Assembly: GCA_026874595.1 (NCBI GenBank)
Contig: CM049311.1
Coordinates: forward strand, 63,637,453 to 63,701,452
From: Sipunculus nudus
Lineage: Eukaryota; Annelida; Sipuncula; Golfingiida; Sipunculidae
Length of the DNA stretch: 64,000 bases
Reading direction: 5' to 3'
The position numbers and the translations under genes are program-made. Below the pieces are notes generated by a model. The model did no database searches. It saw nothing but the letters and a program-made list of their open reading frames with translations, and had not been told where the DNA came from. Below are positions 25,021 to 36,260 of this stretch, one piece after another (position 1 is the stretch's first letter; every line of letters begins with the position of its first letter).

Positions 25021-25132
25021 GATTGTGGATCATTAGATGGAAGAAACAATATATATGCCAAGTGTCAGTATATGCTGCTATAAATGGGGGTCTATTCTTA
25101 AAGGGGGGGGGGGCTACTATGTCTGGGGATAC

Positions 25133-27355
25133 TCTGGCACCTGCGGTGCCAAGAAATGTCTAGTTGAAAAGAAGTATACATGGTAGTAGCTGTGATTTAT
25201 TGTTGGGAAATTATAAGTGTTAAGAGGTGTCAGAGTGTTATTAATAGACAAATGGGAGTGAGAATTCCTTTGAAAAGAATACAGGTACTCTTTGTTTATA
25301 TATAAAAGTTTTGTTGTTACATGAATTTAGGATATCATGTTGTTGAGTTAATGGAAAATATGGTTAAACTAAAACACACATACACTACATCAAACTTGAA
25401 GCAAGAAGCTGGCATTGATTGCTTAATTATGATGTATTGAATATTTCAATGCGGTAATTTGTCCTAACTTTGAAAATTTTAATATGATATTTAAGCACAA
25501 GTTTTTGATACATGCAAAACACAGTTTCATGTGCTAAGCTTGATATTGGCTGATGCCATCAGGTGGCAGCATCATACCCATCAAATATGGCTGCTGATTA
25601 CCAACTGCAACATGAAAAACTATTGTGTAGCTATATATTATATATATCGCATCAAAATCTTCAACAGCTTTTATTTTATAAATGCAGATTTTGGCTTCAC
25701 ATTTGTGGTAAAGTTTGTGTTTCATCACAGAGTTTATGGTATATAGGTGCTCGGAAAACATTGCTTTGATTTCATGGGAAAGAGTACATGTTGTGTCTGT
25801 TGATTACCTTCTGATTCATCAGATGGTCAAACTCAGAGGTTTCCTACTTTTGTTTACCCAGAATTTATTGATTTGTTTCAAAGATAGATATTGAGCAGCA
25901 TTAAAGATGGAAAAGAAGCAGTCCTCAGAGGAGAGATTATATTAGATCAGGATCCAAATCAAAGGTGCATTGTAATTGTTTTATCCCATTACTAGGAACA
26001 ATAAACCTTAAAAGTTTAATGAAAATTCATTAAAAAACATTTGGATTGATGCCCAGGCAAACGAAAAAAAAAAATAAATGGTGAAAACCTTGTGTATATA
26101 GCATCAGTAGTGAACTAGATCATGGATGACCACATAGATATGTGCTTCCTTGAATAACTTTGTTGATCTGTTTGGTGAAAAAAGTTGTTTGTACTGTAGC
26201 CTATAATGGCTGAGTACTTGGTTGTCTTGACAGCTACTAGTATTAACTACTGTTTCCCTCCTGTATACCTTATCTCTGGCTGTTCTTATCTGTGGGTCAC
26301 CTGATATGCAAAGTATACCAGCAGAAACACCTCCCGTTAGCACATATACATATAATGCTTCCAGGTCTGCTCTATTTTCTTACTACACATTCTACTACAC
26401 ATTCACCAAATGGTCTGTACCACCTGGGATGGTCATAGAATGAATTCCAAATTGGCAAATCATGAAGTTTTCTTAACAAGGAAATGATCAGAGTCACTGT
26501 GAACCAGTTTGTCACTGTTAATTGATTTATAATACATGATTTAAATCTATATGGTGAAGATTTACCTTGACATTTAATGGTGTACCATATTTTTTTTCAT
26601 TACTGGTATGTTGATTAAAAGTTTTGGTAAAACTTTAATCTGCAAGAATTTGGTTAATGGAACATGATTGAACAAGTGATAAGCCTTAGTTATCTTCATA
26701 TACTTAAGCAATGAGACTATAATGGTTTTCATCTAAGAATGGAGTAAGAAACAATATATTTTACTTATTTTCAATTGTTGGTAATCTTGAATTTTCTTAT
26801 TGCCTTTTTAATATTTAGTGATCAAAACATTTTTATAGTTGTCATTAATCTTGAGGTGACAGAATTTAGGTGACAAAGCTGCAGAAATTTATATTAATAA
26901 ATGAGATTTTGTTTCATAAATTTTTTGTAGTTTCCATTGAATCCCTTGTAAAATTAGCTGATATGGCTTGAGATAAATATAGCATTTGCTCACAAGTTCT
27001 CAGCCTATCCCAGTTCAGGTTGCCAATGCAACAAATAGTTTACAGACCTTATTAACCCATATACTGTCGGGAAATGAGAGAACACCTTTATCCTGGCCAT
27101 TACTGCTGGATTAGGGGAAGCCTGGCATGTGTACAACTAAAAGGCTGGCATCAAATAAGTATCTATAAATAACATTTGTAATGGAAAATTGATGATCAGA
27201 ACATTGCCCACAATTATTTTAATAAACAGTTAGGTAACACTTACTGGTAGTCACTCCATTATTCTTAGGGTCAGTGTGTGGTAGCCTGCTGTGAGATTGT
27301 ACCTTGGGGAACAATAAAGTAAATAAACAAATTACTTTTTTCTATGACAGAAAGG
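25133..27355. other. Intron-like sequence, no supported gene
   Basis: AT-rich sequence with short open frames on both strands at about 25531-25769 that overlap one another and show no domain or splice context. Confidence 0.5.
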
Positions 27356-27490
27356 AGCCTAGTAGTTAAGGTAGTGGACTTTGGAGCTGAGCTTCCCTGT
27401 TTAGTCCAGACCAGAGCCGTGGAGGCAAAAATAATGTTATCTCTATAGAGCCTCTGAGATTCAGGAAATCCATAATATACTGATCACAGC
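27356..27490 (+). mobile_element. Possible tRNA-derived SINE head
   Basis: The phrase gcctagtagttaaggtagtgga has the layout of an A box and D-arm (compare the phrase at 51872), and tttagtccag about 45 bp on is a decayed B-box candidate. No defined tail or target duplication was found. Confidence 0.25.
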
Positions 27491-27684
27491 AGATCACCTC
27501 TCATTCATCTCTGTTCTCATTTAAAAAACAGTGCCACCAACTGGCCAAGGACCTATATCCTCAAAACAATATCTTCCTCCATTCCTTCTGTGTTGCTACT
27601 GGGAAACTCCCAGTGCCTATGGCTGTGACTGGCAGGAGGTTGCCGCTTATCTTCTGTTTGCCAGACTGCTTCTTTCTTCCACAG

Positions 27685-27735
27685 CAGTTTATAAGACTTC
27701 ATCATATCCTCAAAGACACTGCCTCAGACTGCAAG
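27685..27735 (+). CDS. Candidate 51-bp exon
   Basis: A textbook acceptor (tgcttctttcttccacag) ends at 27684 and a good donor (CAAG|gtgaag) starts at 27736. The interval has symmetric phase and reads QFIRLHHILKDTASDCK in phase 0; the frame with two leading bases (VYKTSSYPQRHCLRLQ) is also open. Phase 0 does not fit the exon ending at 9337. The splice signals are better than average for this window, but there is no homology evidence. Confidence 0.25.
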
Positions 27736-28419
27736 GTGAAGCCTTATTTAAGACATAAGCTTACTGCATGATGACTGCCTCGCAGAAAATATCCAGCTCT
27801 GGTGGAAAATGAAATCAAATAAAACCATTATTATCTGGTATATTCTCTAGCGTGGCTCTGGAGGCCATTGTAGGTGTCTGCAGGGATGCTGTAACATGGT
27901 CTACCTTGGTCCAGGAAATCCTAGAAATTCCTGGAATTCAGACAAAATTTTAAATCCAGGCCTGCTTGCATGGAATTTCTCAGAAAAAAATTATCAGTTG
28001 TTGCGGTTGCCCCAGTTACTAGCACATATTTATCAGTTGAATGATTGATGTCATGGTAACCTGATTAATCACTGCCTTACAGCTTTAGGATGCATTCAGT
28101 TTATATTCTTTCAAATTACTATGTCTTGTTTTTTAATTCCAATTGATATATGTCATGTTGTTAATATTTTGTTTGTTAACTGTTTGTATATCACAAATCT
28201 GAATTTTGAAATAGCTTCTGTAAATTTCATATCTCTCTATTGCTTTTAACCTTTGTGTCTAGAAGATTTAATATGATTTGATACTATGTTTATCAAATTG
28301 AAACTGGATGAATGAATGCATTCCCTTGCCTTTTCTTTATAATATGATTAAACACATATTATAGATATGTTTTTAGCTCAGCTGACTATAAGTCATCTGA
28401 GCTATAGTCGTGGTCCATT

Positions 28420-28480
28420 GTCCGTCGTCCGTCCGTCTGTCCGTCCGTCCGTCCGTCCGTCCGTCCGTCCGTCCGTCCGT
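28420..28480 (+). repeat. (CCGT)n microsatellite at the element head
   Basis: More than ten nearly uninterrupted CCGT units follow the head palindrome. The corresponding arrays are much shorter at 40601-40630 and interrupted at 47636-47688, so array length varies between copies. Confidence 0.95.
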
Positions 28481-31302
28481 AGATGTGGCACGTTTTGAAA
28501 CCGTAAGACCTAGGAATCCAAAATTCAGCATAATGTTAGATGTCCCCAAGATCTCCTACCAAGCCGAAAACTGGGTCTTTGCGACTTCGTTCCTTTGAGA
28601 AATTAAGGAAAAACCTCAATTTTTTATTAAAATCCTATTTTCACACTTCAGGACTGCCTAATATCAAAACCACTCATCTGTTTTTCCTCATATTTACCAT
28701 AAATAATCCTCTATATGGTTCCTATGTACATGCCAGAAATTGGGTCTGTATTATATAATTTAATAAAGTTATGGGCCCAAACATAATGCATTTTGTAAAT
28801 AATCAGGAAAAAAATTTGATCACTTAACACAAAACTTGTTAAAGCTAAGCACTTTTTTTCCAGTAATATAACTTTTATTAATCAAAATTAAATTGTATAC
28901 CCAAAATTTGATCAAAATCTTTTAAATTTTTTGAAATATTAGCAAAAATAAAAAATTGGTACCTTAAACTTTGCCCAACTTTGACCATGGCACGTTTTTT
29001 TTCTGTAACTGCTGTGGATTTAATTTTCAAAGCATGTTTTTGTTAGCATTTCAACTGTTAACATCTAAAATTTGAAACCAGTTGATCAAAAACTGTAGAT
29101 TTTATTCAAGTTTTCAAGCACCATGTCACATATTGTTTACATCAACCTAGTGTTATGCAGTTTGCTAGAGCTCAGCTCCCCAGCTTCAGCTCTAAGTTCC
29201 TTAAATTAGGCATACAGTAAGATGTCTCCAAAATCCCCTACCATGCCAAGAATTTGGTCACCAGAACTTAATTCCTTCGAGATATTAATGAAAAACTTCA
29301 TTTTTTTCATTAAAAACCCTTTGTTACACTTCAGGACTGCCTAGTATCAAAACCACTGATCTGACTTTGATCATATATAATATACATATTTTTCTATACA
29401 TTCGCTATGCACATGCCAGAAATGATGTCAGTATTGCGTAATTGTTTTAAGTTATGTGCCCAAACCAAATTGACTTTGTAAAAAATCAGGAAAAATATTT
29501 ACTCAGGTTTCATGAAAATTATTGAAGCTAGAGAATTTTTTTTAAGTATATAACTTTGTTTAATTAAGATTCAATTGTATACCCAAAATTAGATCTGTAT
29601 TTTGTAAATTTTATAAGTTATTAGCATAAACATAAAATCAGTACCTGAAATTTTACCCAACTTTGACCATGGCACATTTTTTCCCTGTGAGTACTGTTGA
29701 TTTAATTTTCTCAGAATGTAAACATAAGTATTTAATGTGTTTAAATCTGAAATTTGAAACTAAAAGGTTGAAAATTAGGCTAATTATTGAATTTTATCTT
29801 GAGGGTCTATTGTAGTCACTTGCTTTGTTCCAGATGCAGGTAGGCCACTCCAGGTCACTGGAAGTCAGCTATGCCAGGGTTCCTGATTTGTTTCAGTCAC
29901 TGGGGGAGATCCCCTGCTGTGACAGGTGTACAATTGTTCTCATATCACACCCCCTCCCCCCCCCCCCCCATGAATATATAAATATACATTTGTATGCATG
30001 ATGTGGTGTTACATGACAAGATTGAGATTTATGATGATGCAATTTAGAATTATGAATCAACGTTTATATTCAGAAATTTATGTTATATTGGAAATGTATA
30101 CAAATTAAACTTAAATTAAAAAAAAAAGGATCTAATACAAACATGTGTTCATTATTTTCGAGCCTCAGTAGAATTGGAGATCAGGCTTTGTTTGCCCTGA
30201 ATGTTTATGCAAAAGTGTTGTTAATCCCATCTCCTCCCCCCCCCCCCCAGCTGTCATTGATCCTTAGCACCTCATCGTCACCTGTGCACTGGGACATTAG
30301 TTAATATTGCAAATGTGTACAATTTTTTCAATTTGAAAGATAATTGGATTAAAAAAATTAAGATCTAATATTGAAACATATTCTTGCCCCAGGAGAATGG
30401 AACATAAAGTGATCAGCTCTTGTCTGTCCATCATCTCTCAATTATCATTAAATATATATACTAATTATGAAATTTTTCCTTTAAGCACTGTTGAAATAAC
30501 TTTCATATGCTGTATGTGTATGGATTTAGGCCATTAAAGTCTGAAATTTGAAAGCAACTTATGTATTCAGATGTGTAATATTGCAGATGAAAAACTTTAA
30601 AATATTAAAATATATTATCAGCTTTGTTTGTCTAACAGTCTGTCTGTCCTTTTTTAAATATTATGTAATTGTGAATGGACTATTTAATCCTGTAAGTATT
30701 GTTGAATTAAATGGAAATCCTATATGTATATACACTATGTTAATACAGAGATGTTGTAACTCCCATCATTCCAGCCCTCCCCCCCCCCCCCCCCCAACCA
30801 CCACCACCAGGTTCTTGCATCTGGGGACTGGAGACATCAGTTATATTTCAACTGTATACATTTTATAAAATAAAAATACATATATTTAATAATATATTAT
30901 GTAAAATAGATCCAATTGAGAAAATGTGTAAACTACAGAACTGTCAACAAACTATCAAAAAGCCAGCCAATGATCATGGTAATAATATACATCTTATGTT
31001 CACAAACTGCTCACATGCTTCAATTTTGACATTAGAGAATGCATGGTTTGGTCACAAAATATTATTTGCAACAATTTCTCACTCATCAATACAAACCAAT
31101 CATGTCAACCAGCCATGGCATATATTACCTTTTCATCTTAGACTTGATCTCCATTATTATTTTAGATTTTTACCTTCAAGGCCAACTTCAGCTGAGCACA
31201 GTGACCCATATTTATAGCACCATGTCTTGAATGTTTACATCAAGTCATTGGTTAACAGTGTTCCAGGCTGTTACATAACACCTTCAGTCCTTGCCTACTG
31301 CT

Positions 31303-32492
31303 TCTGTGAGTGTCTGGGTCAGGCAGTAATTACCAGAGAGCCTTTCTCCTCTCTCTATCCCTTTCTCTCTTTCTAGCTCTCTTTCTCTCTCTCTCTTTCT
31401 CTCTCTCTCACCCCTATGCCTCCCTTCCTCCCTCCACCCCATTATGTTGACAGGTACTATAAACCTAATTTATTAGATATATATGTTGATGCAATTAAGA
31501 AATGTGAATCAACTGAAATATTCACATATATGTTATACTCTAAATGTATAGTTACATTTTCAAACCTGGAAAAAAATGATGTTATAAAAAAGGGAATTTA
31601 TGTAAAAATTGTTCATAATTTCCTGGCTCAGAAGAATGGGAATTAAAATTATTTGCTTTGTTTCTCTAGCTTTCTTGCCTGTTTTAAATATTTAATAATT
31701 ATGAATAAACTTATTTTTTCCTGTAAGCTCTGATTAATTAAATTTCATATCCTGTACATATATGCAAGGGTATTGTAACTCCCACCATCCCCTTCCCCCA
31801 CCCACTAAGTCCTTGCTCCTTCGCACTGTCAACAATAGTGTTATTGCTATAGCATAAAATTGAATAATTTGAAGAAAATATATACAGAGATTCTGTGAGT
31901 GTCTGGGTCAGGCTGGGTCAGGCAGTAATTACCAGAGAGCCTTTCTCCTCTCTCTTTCCCTTTCTCTCTTTCTAGCTCTCTTTCTCTCTCTCTCTTTCTC
32001 TCTCTCTCACCCCTATGCCTTCCTTCCTCCCTCCACCCCATTATGTTGACAGGTACTATAAACCTAATTCATTAGATATATATGTTGATGCAATTAAGAA
32101 ATGTGAATCAACTGAAATATTCACATATATTTGTTATACTCTAAATGTATAGTTACATTTTCAAACCTGGAAAAAAATGATGTTATAAAAAAGGGAATTT
32201 ATGTAAAAATTGATCATAATTTCCTGGCTCAGAAGAATGGGAATTAAAATTATTTGCTTTGTTTCTCTAGCTTTCTTGCCTGTTTTAAATATTTAATAAT
32301 TATGAATAAACTTTTTTTTCCTGTAAGCTCTGATTAATTAAATTTCATATCCTGTACGTATATGCAAGGGTATTGTAACTCCCACCATCCCCTTCCCCCA
32401 CCCCACTAAGTCCTTGCTCCTTCGCACTGTCAACAATAGTGCTATTGCTATAGCATAAAATTTAATAATTTGAAGAAAATATATACAGAGAG
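31303..32492 (+). repeat. 589-bp tandem duplication with CT microsatellites
   Basis: The sequence starting tctgtgagtgtctgggtcag occurs at 31303 and 31892. The two copies are nearly identical for their whole length, including the CT/CTTT array (about 31350-31412 and 31938-32012), the cccaccatccccttccccca module and the end gaagaaaatatatacagaga. The second copy has an extra 10-bp gctgggtcag near its start. Recent origin is clear. Confidence 0.93.
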
Positions 32493-33451
32493 ACAGAGGC
32501 GTTGTAACTCCCATCGTAACCCCCCCCCCCCCCCTCCATCAAGTCCTTCCGCCTGTGGAGTGGGGATTTTATAGCAACTGTATACATATCATAAAATAGA
32601 AAAAACAGTTTAATTAAAGTTTAAATTTAAAAAATTGGATCTCATTAGACAAATATGTAAAAAGTTGAACTGTCAACAGCCTGTCAAAAAGGTATCCAAT
32701 GAAAGCGCAAGGTCAGATCTTAAAATATTATTTGCAACAATTTCTTCAATCATATCAACCAACCATAGCCTAGATTACCTCTTTCTCTCAGACTTTATCT
32801 ACATTTCATAATATTTTAGATTTTAACCTTCCAGGTGTTTAAGTACTGTTGAATGCTCCCTCCCTCTCTCTCTATCTCCTTTTCTCTCTACATCCAACCC
32901 TCCTTGCTGCCCACACTGTTTCCTTCTCCGAACCCCATCCCAATGTCAGCCTAAGTAAACGAGAACAAGTTGAATCAGATTTTCATATTTTTATATATTT
33001 ATTAACTGTTAGTTGCCTATGTACGTGCCAGAAATTATGTCAATATTGTGTAATATGTAGATGTGGTGGGCATCAATATAATGTACCTTGTCAAGACCTA
33101 AGAGATATCATGTCATACAGTCACAATTCATAAATCCACTCTTCAGCATAGTTAATAATAACATTATATATGTCAAATTGAAATCTTGCGGACATCTATA
33201 CAATATAGATCCTTCAACAAATAGCCTTATCATCATTCTACCACTGCTTAGTGTACTGTCATTGCATTCATATTTGCTCAAATATATTGCTATTTTCAAC
33301 AGCTCCCAAATAAATAAAAAATAAACCACTATATAGCCAAATAGGTCCATGATATTCATAAGGTTTGTCGACTAAATATAGTATCACAATGGTGATACAT
33401 TTATAGTTCAATCATGATCAGCTGAGCGTCGTGACCCATAGGTCCCTTGTT

Positions 33452-35739
33452 ATTAAGTTGGATAAAGCCATGATAAAAGCTGCAGGATATCATTTAGCTT
33501 TATATATGTGGCTATAGGGACATGTTCATTGAAGTCTGTTTTCAGGTTACTTGTGCGTGAGATATATAGATTAGGCAGTCTGCTGTCTCCAAACATAACC
33601 ATAAATTGACTTGCAGGTCCAAACTTGCCTTCCTCCCTGCAAAGGACCTGGAATCTTTGTTAAAGATTTGTTGTAGGGCTGAGCTGAAAGTAATTGATTG
33701 AATATGAAAACCGTGTAACTGTGAGATACACTAAGGGAGTATGGCACTTCATGGCAGCAGTTTCAATGATTTCTTAACAAATTGACAAAGGAGTTCAGGG
33801 TAAATAAGCCCAATGATATAAGTGAAGGATATATATATGTGGACTTTTCATAACATCTAAGGTAGAAATATGCTCCCCTTTTCTTGCCAAGACCTTCAGC
33901 TGTAGCTGTAAAAAGAATTTGACTGTCTGCCCGCCAGGACATAAATGGATTTATAGATGCTGTATTTTGGTCAGGATATCCATATGTAAAGGGCATTGTC
34001 CTGCTTTATTGAAAATGGAAGTGCTCTACACTGAAGGGACAAAAAATTACAAACCACTCTAGTGAATGAGTAGCCTAATGTTGCGTGACACAAAATACCC
34101 TTCAAGGAAACTCCACCCCAATAAAATCCCTGTGGATTAAACTTATTAGATCTAATTCCACTGAGGAAAGTTATTGGATGCAAGATGACAGTTTGCATCT
34201 CTGTGATTATACCAAGATAAAAGGGACTGTTTTGTCAGGCTGATGTGTGATATACAGCTTTTTGTTTCTCTATGTTTGGGCTAGGCCACACTGAACAGCT
34301 TTGACTTGTATGTCTGATCATAACAACATATTTTAGTCTCCTATGATATTGTATATCAGATAAGACAAGAAGTAAAGACACAAGGCAGATGTAATTGATC
34401 CCAGTACTATATTGATATTAGCCCTTAATATGCTATCCCTTACAACTTTGATTTTGAAAGATACATTTGAAATAAAAATTAATCATTGGCTTTTTAATTT
34501 GCATTATCGATCTTCATATTTGAACCTTATGTTGTAAAAGCCATAAATTTTAGATTCACGCACTTTTCGTAACTGTAATCTAACTGGTACAAATGAGGTC
34601 ACTATGACCTCATTTTTAAGCAGAGTTGGATCTAATGTAAATTTGACATACTATTGGCAATATACCTGTTCCATTGAGCTGTAGTGCTTAAAGGGTAGTC
34701 TTCATATTTAGTCTGTTATCTATATCATGTATTTCATTAATTAAAATTTCAGGTGTAGTAGTTAAAGCAGCATCACACATAGATTACTGCTCTTAACCAA
34801 GGCTATTTCTTCAATGGGAAGACCTGGAATCTTCATTATTGAAACATTTGATTTTAGTGACAGAGAGTTCACCTCTTTAATATTGTATTAGTATACTCTG
34901 AAAAGAAACTAACATACATTTTGTATAAAGAGAGCCAAAAAGGTCAGCTGAAAGTTACAATGTCAAACTGACGTTTTCAGAAAGCCAAGCCTACTATCCC
35001 CCCTGGAATCAAATGCATAGTTATATATCTGTATTGACTTTTAAGAGGATGCCAGGACACAAAAATAAATGTAACTGATGTGTAAAATGTAACCTTTATC
35101 AGTCCTGCTGGGTAATGAACTGAGCTGGGGCAGTCGTTTAATGGAGGATACCTTGGTCTGCTTGACAGACAACCAGTTAAAGCTGATGAATAGTAAATAG
35201 TAAATACATATATGCACTTGACATAGCATACCCCAGGTTGTGAGGATCCAGAGAAAAACCATTGAAACCTCAGGGGGCCATTTTGGGATTTTTACCAAAG
35301 TTGTTGGCTCACTTAATTCTTACACACAGTAGTTACATCACGAAAGTAACTGTTCTGCTGGCATCAATTCTTGGAGGTTAAAAACTGGAAGCAATGGTGC
35401 ACACTGCCTCTGTGGATTTTACACAGTTGTAAAAACTGTATGTCCCTCGTGATGAAACTTTCATGCCTGTCTAGAGAAGGATTATGGATAAATCCAAAGA
35501 GAATGCAAAAAAGTCTGCATTTTGTGATGTAAAATCAACTTTTGTATGTTTTTGTACGCTCTTGACACAGTGCTTTAACTATAGGCCTACTGCCTATATG
35601 GTATGCGCTGTTTGTTACGACCTTGTATCCTGAATTGCTACACCAGAGGGAAGCACTGATTTTTTGTCCAATCAGATGAGACCTTGTGCTGGAAGACACG
35701 GCCAAGCAAGGAATACATAAAGCCAATCATGTTCATTTC
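33452..35739. other. Intron-like sequence, no supported gene
   Basis: Short open frames on the minus strand (for example 33763-33996 and 35041-35298) show neither domains nor splice context. Confidence 0.5.
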
Positions 35740-36260
35740 ATTTTGAGTGACAACTCATCATCCCTGTAACCGTCTGAACAGGCCACAGGCTCGGAGAGAA
35801 TCGCCGCAGACGTGGTTTTCTTAGGGCCTTGGGCACATAGGATGCCCAGCCGGTGAGCTGTAATTCAAGCGAAACGTAACAACAAAGGCTGTGTGCACAG
35901 TGCACACTGCACACCTCGCTGGCTGGTTTCAGTTCTGCAGACAGCAGATACATGGCTAAGCTAACACAGTCATACTGTCAGAATGGAATCGGTCGATGAT
36001 GCGAGAATGCAGAGGGAGCAATTAAAATTCAACTGTTAACTGTCTTCAAACGGCGGAGCCAGGATGCCTGTCGAGTATTTGTTTATTGGCATCTGGTTGG
36101 CTGCTTGTCACATCATACGCACGTGTTTTTCAGCGGACAACGAACTGCAATCTGGTGTCTAAATATATCATAAACGGTCAAAGCTGGTAGTGTGAAAATC
36201 AGTTGCTTCCTTAGAAGCGTAAGATTTCCGCTGCCTGGGGAGCGTAATGTTTTTGGTTAA
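35740..36260. other. GC- and CpG-enriched island; candidate promoter or exon
   Basis: This half-kilobase contains many CpG dinucleotides (for example atcgccgcagacg, aacggcggagcc, catacgcacgtg) and stands out from flanks with almost none. On the plus strand an ATG at 36064 with a good context (gccaggATGC) opens a 32-codon frame with a hydrophobic, signal-like start (MPVEYLFIGIWLAACHII). An acceptor-like cgtgtttttcag lies inside it. On the minus strand 35738-35953 is open for 71 codons. I cannot choose between promoter, exon and conserved non-coding element. Confidence 0.3.

Larger units (their letters stand above)
22859..25132. mobile_element. Tandem-core element with 13-bp perfect terminal inverted repeats
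   Basis: The left end is GTATCCCCAGACA (22859) and the right end, read in reverse from 25132, is the same 13 bases followed by a similar TAGT. The left end also forms its own hairpin (GTATCCCC with GGGGATAC at 22877-22884) and leads into ccgccgccgc. The interior is not coding: the short open frames seen in several units are repeats of one another on both strands. Two diverged head units (about 22970-23450) precede a regular 288-bp array, and an 11-G run precedes the right end. I see no target duplication. It resembles non-autonomous tandem-core elements known from bivalves (pearl-like), but I cannot assign the family. Confidence 0.7.
28373..33451 (+). mobile_element. CCGT-head repeat family, copy A (about 5.1 kb, composite)
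   Basis: The head at 28373 forms a near-perfect palindrome (AGCTCAG, GACT, ata, AGTC, CTGAGCT at 28375-28403) and leads into a CCGT array. The tail (33419-33451) is cagctgagcgtcgtgaccca followed by taggtcccttgtt. The first 1.4 kb consists of two diverged modules of about 680 bp (compare gggcccaaacataatgca at 28775 with its counterpart at 29455) and matches copy C closely. The middle is specific to this copy: repeated modules starting tgtaactccca plus a C run, a 589-bp duplication and a degenerate internal tail (31189-31210), so this copy has grown by internal rearrangement or nesting. No coding potential is seen. Confidence 0.75.

Noticed and set aside
24015-25163. Several 60-116 codon ORFs on both strands with similar sequences
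   Set aside because: They are the 288-bp repeat units read in different frames. They resemble each other because the DNA repeats, and they occur on both strands.
28410-28598. ORF with repeated Arg-Pro-Ser-Val units
   Set aside because: It is the translation of the CCGT microsatellite and adjoining repeat; the same occurs at 47545-47805.
31847-32041. Arg/Glu-rich minus-strand ORF
   Set aside because: It is the reverse of a CT microsatellite in a duplicated repeat module.
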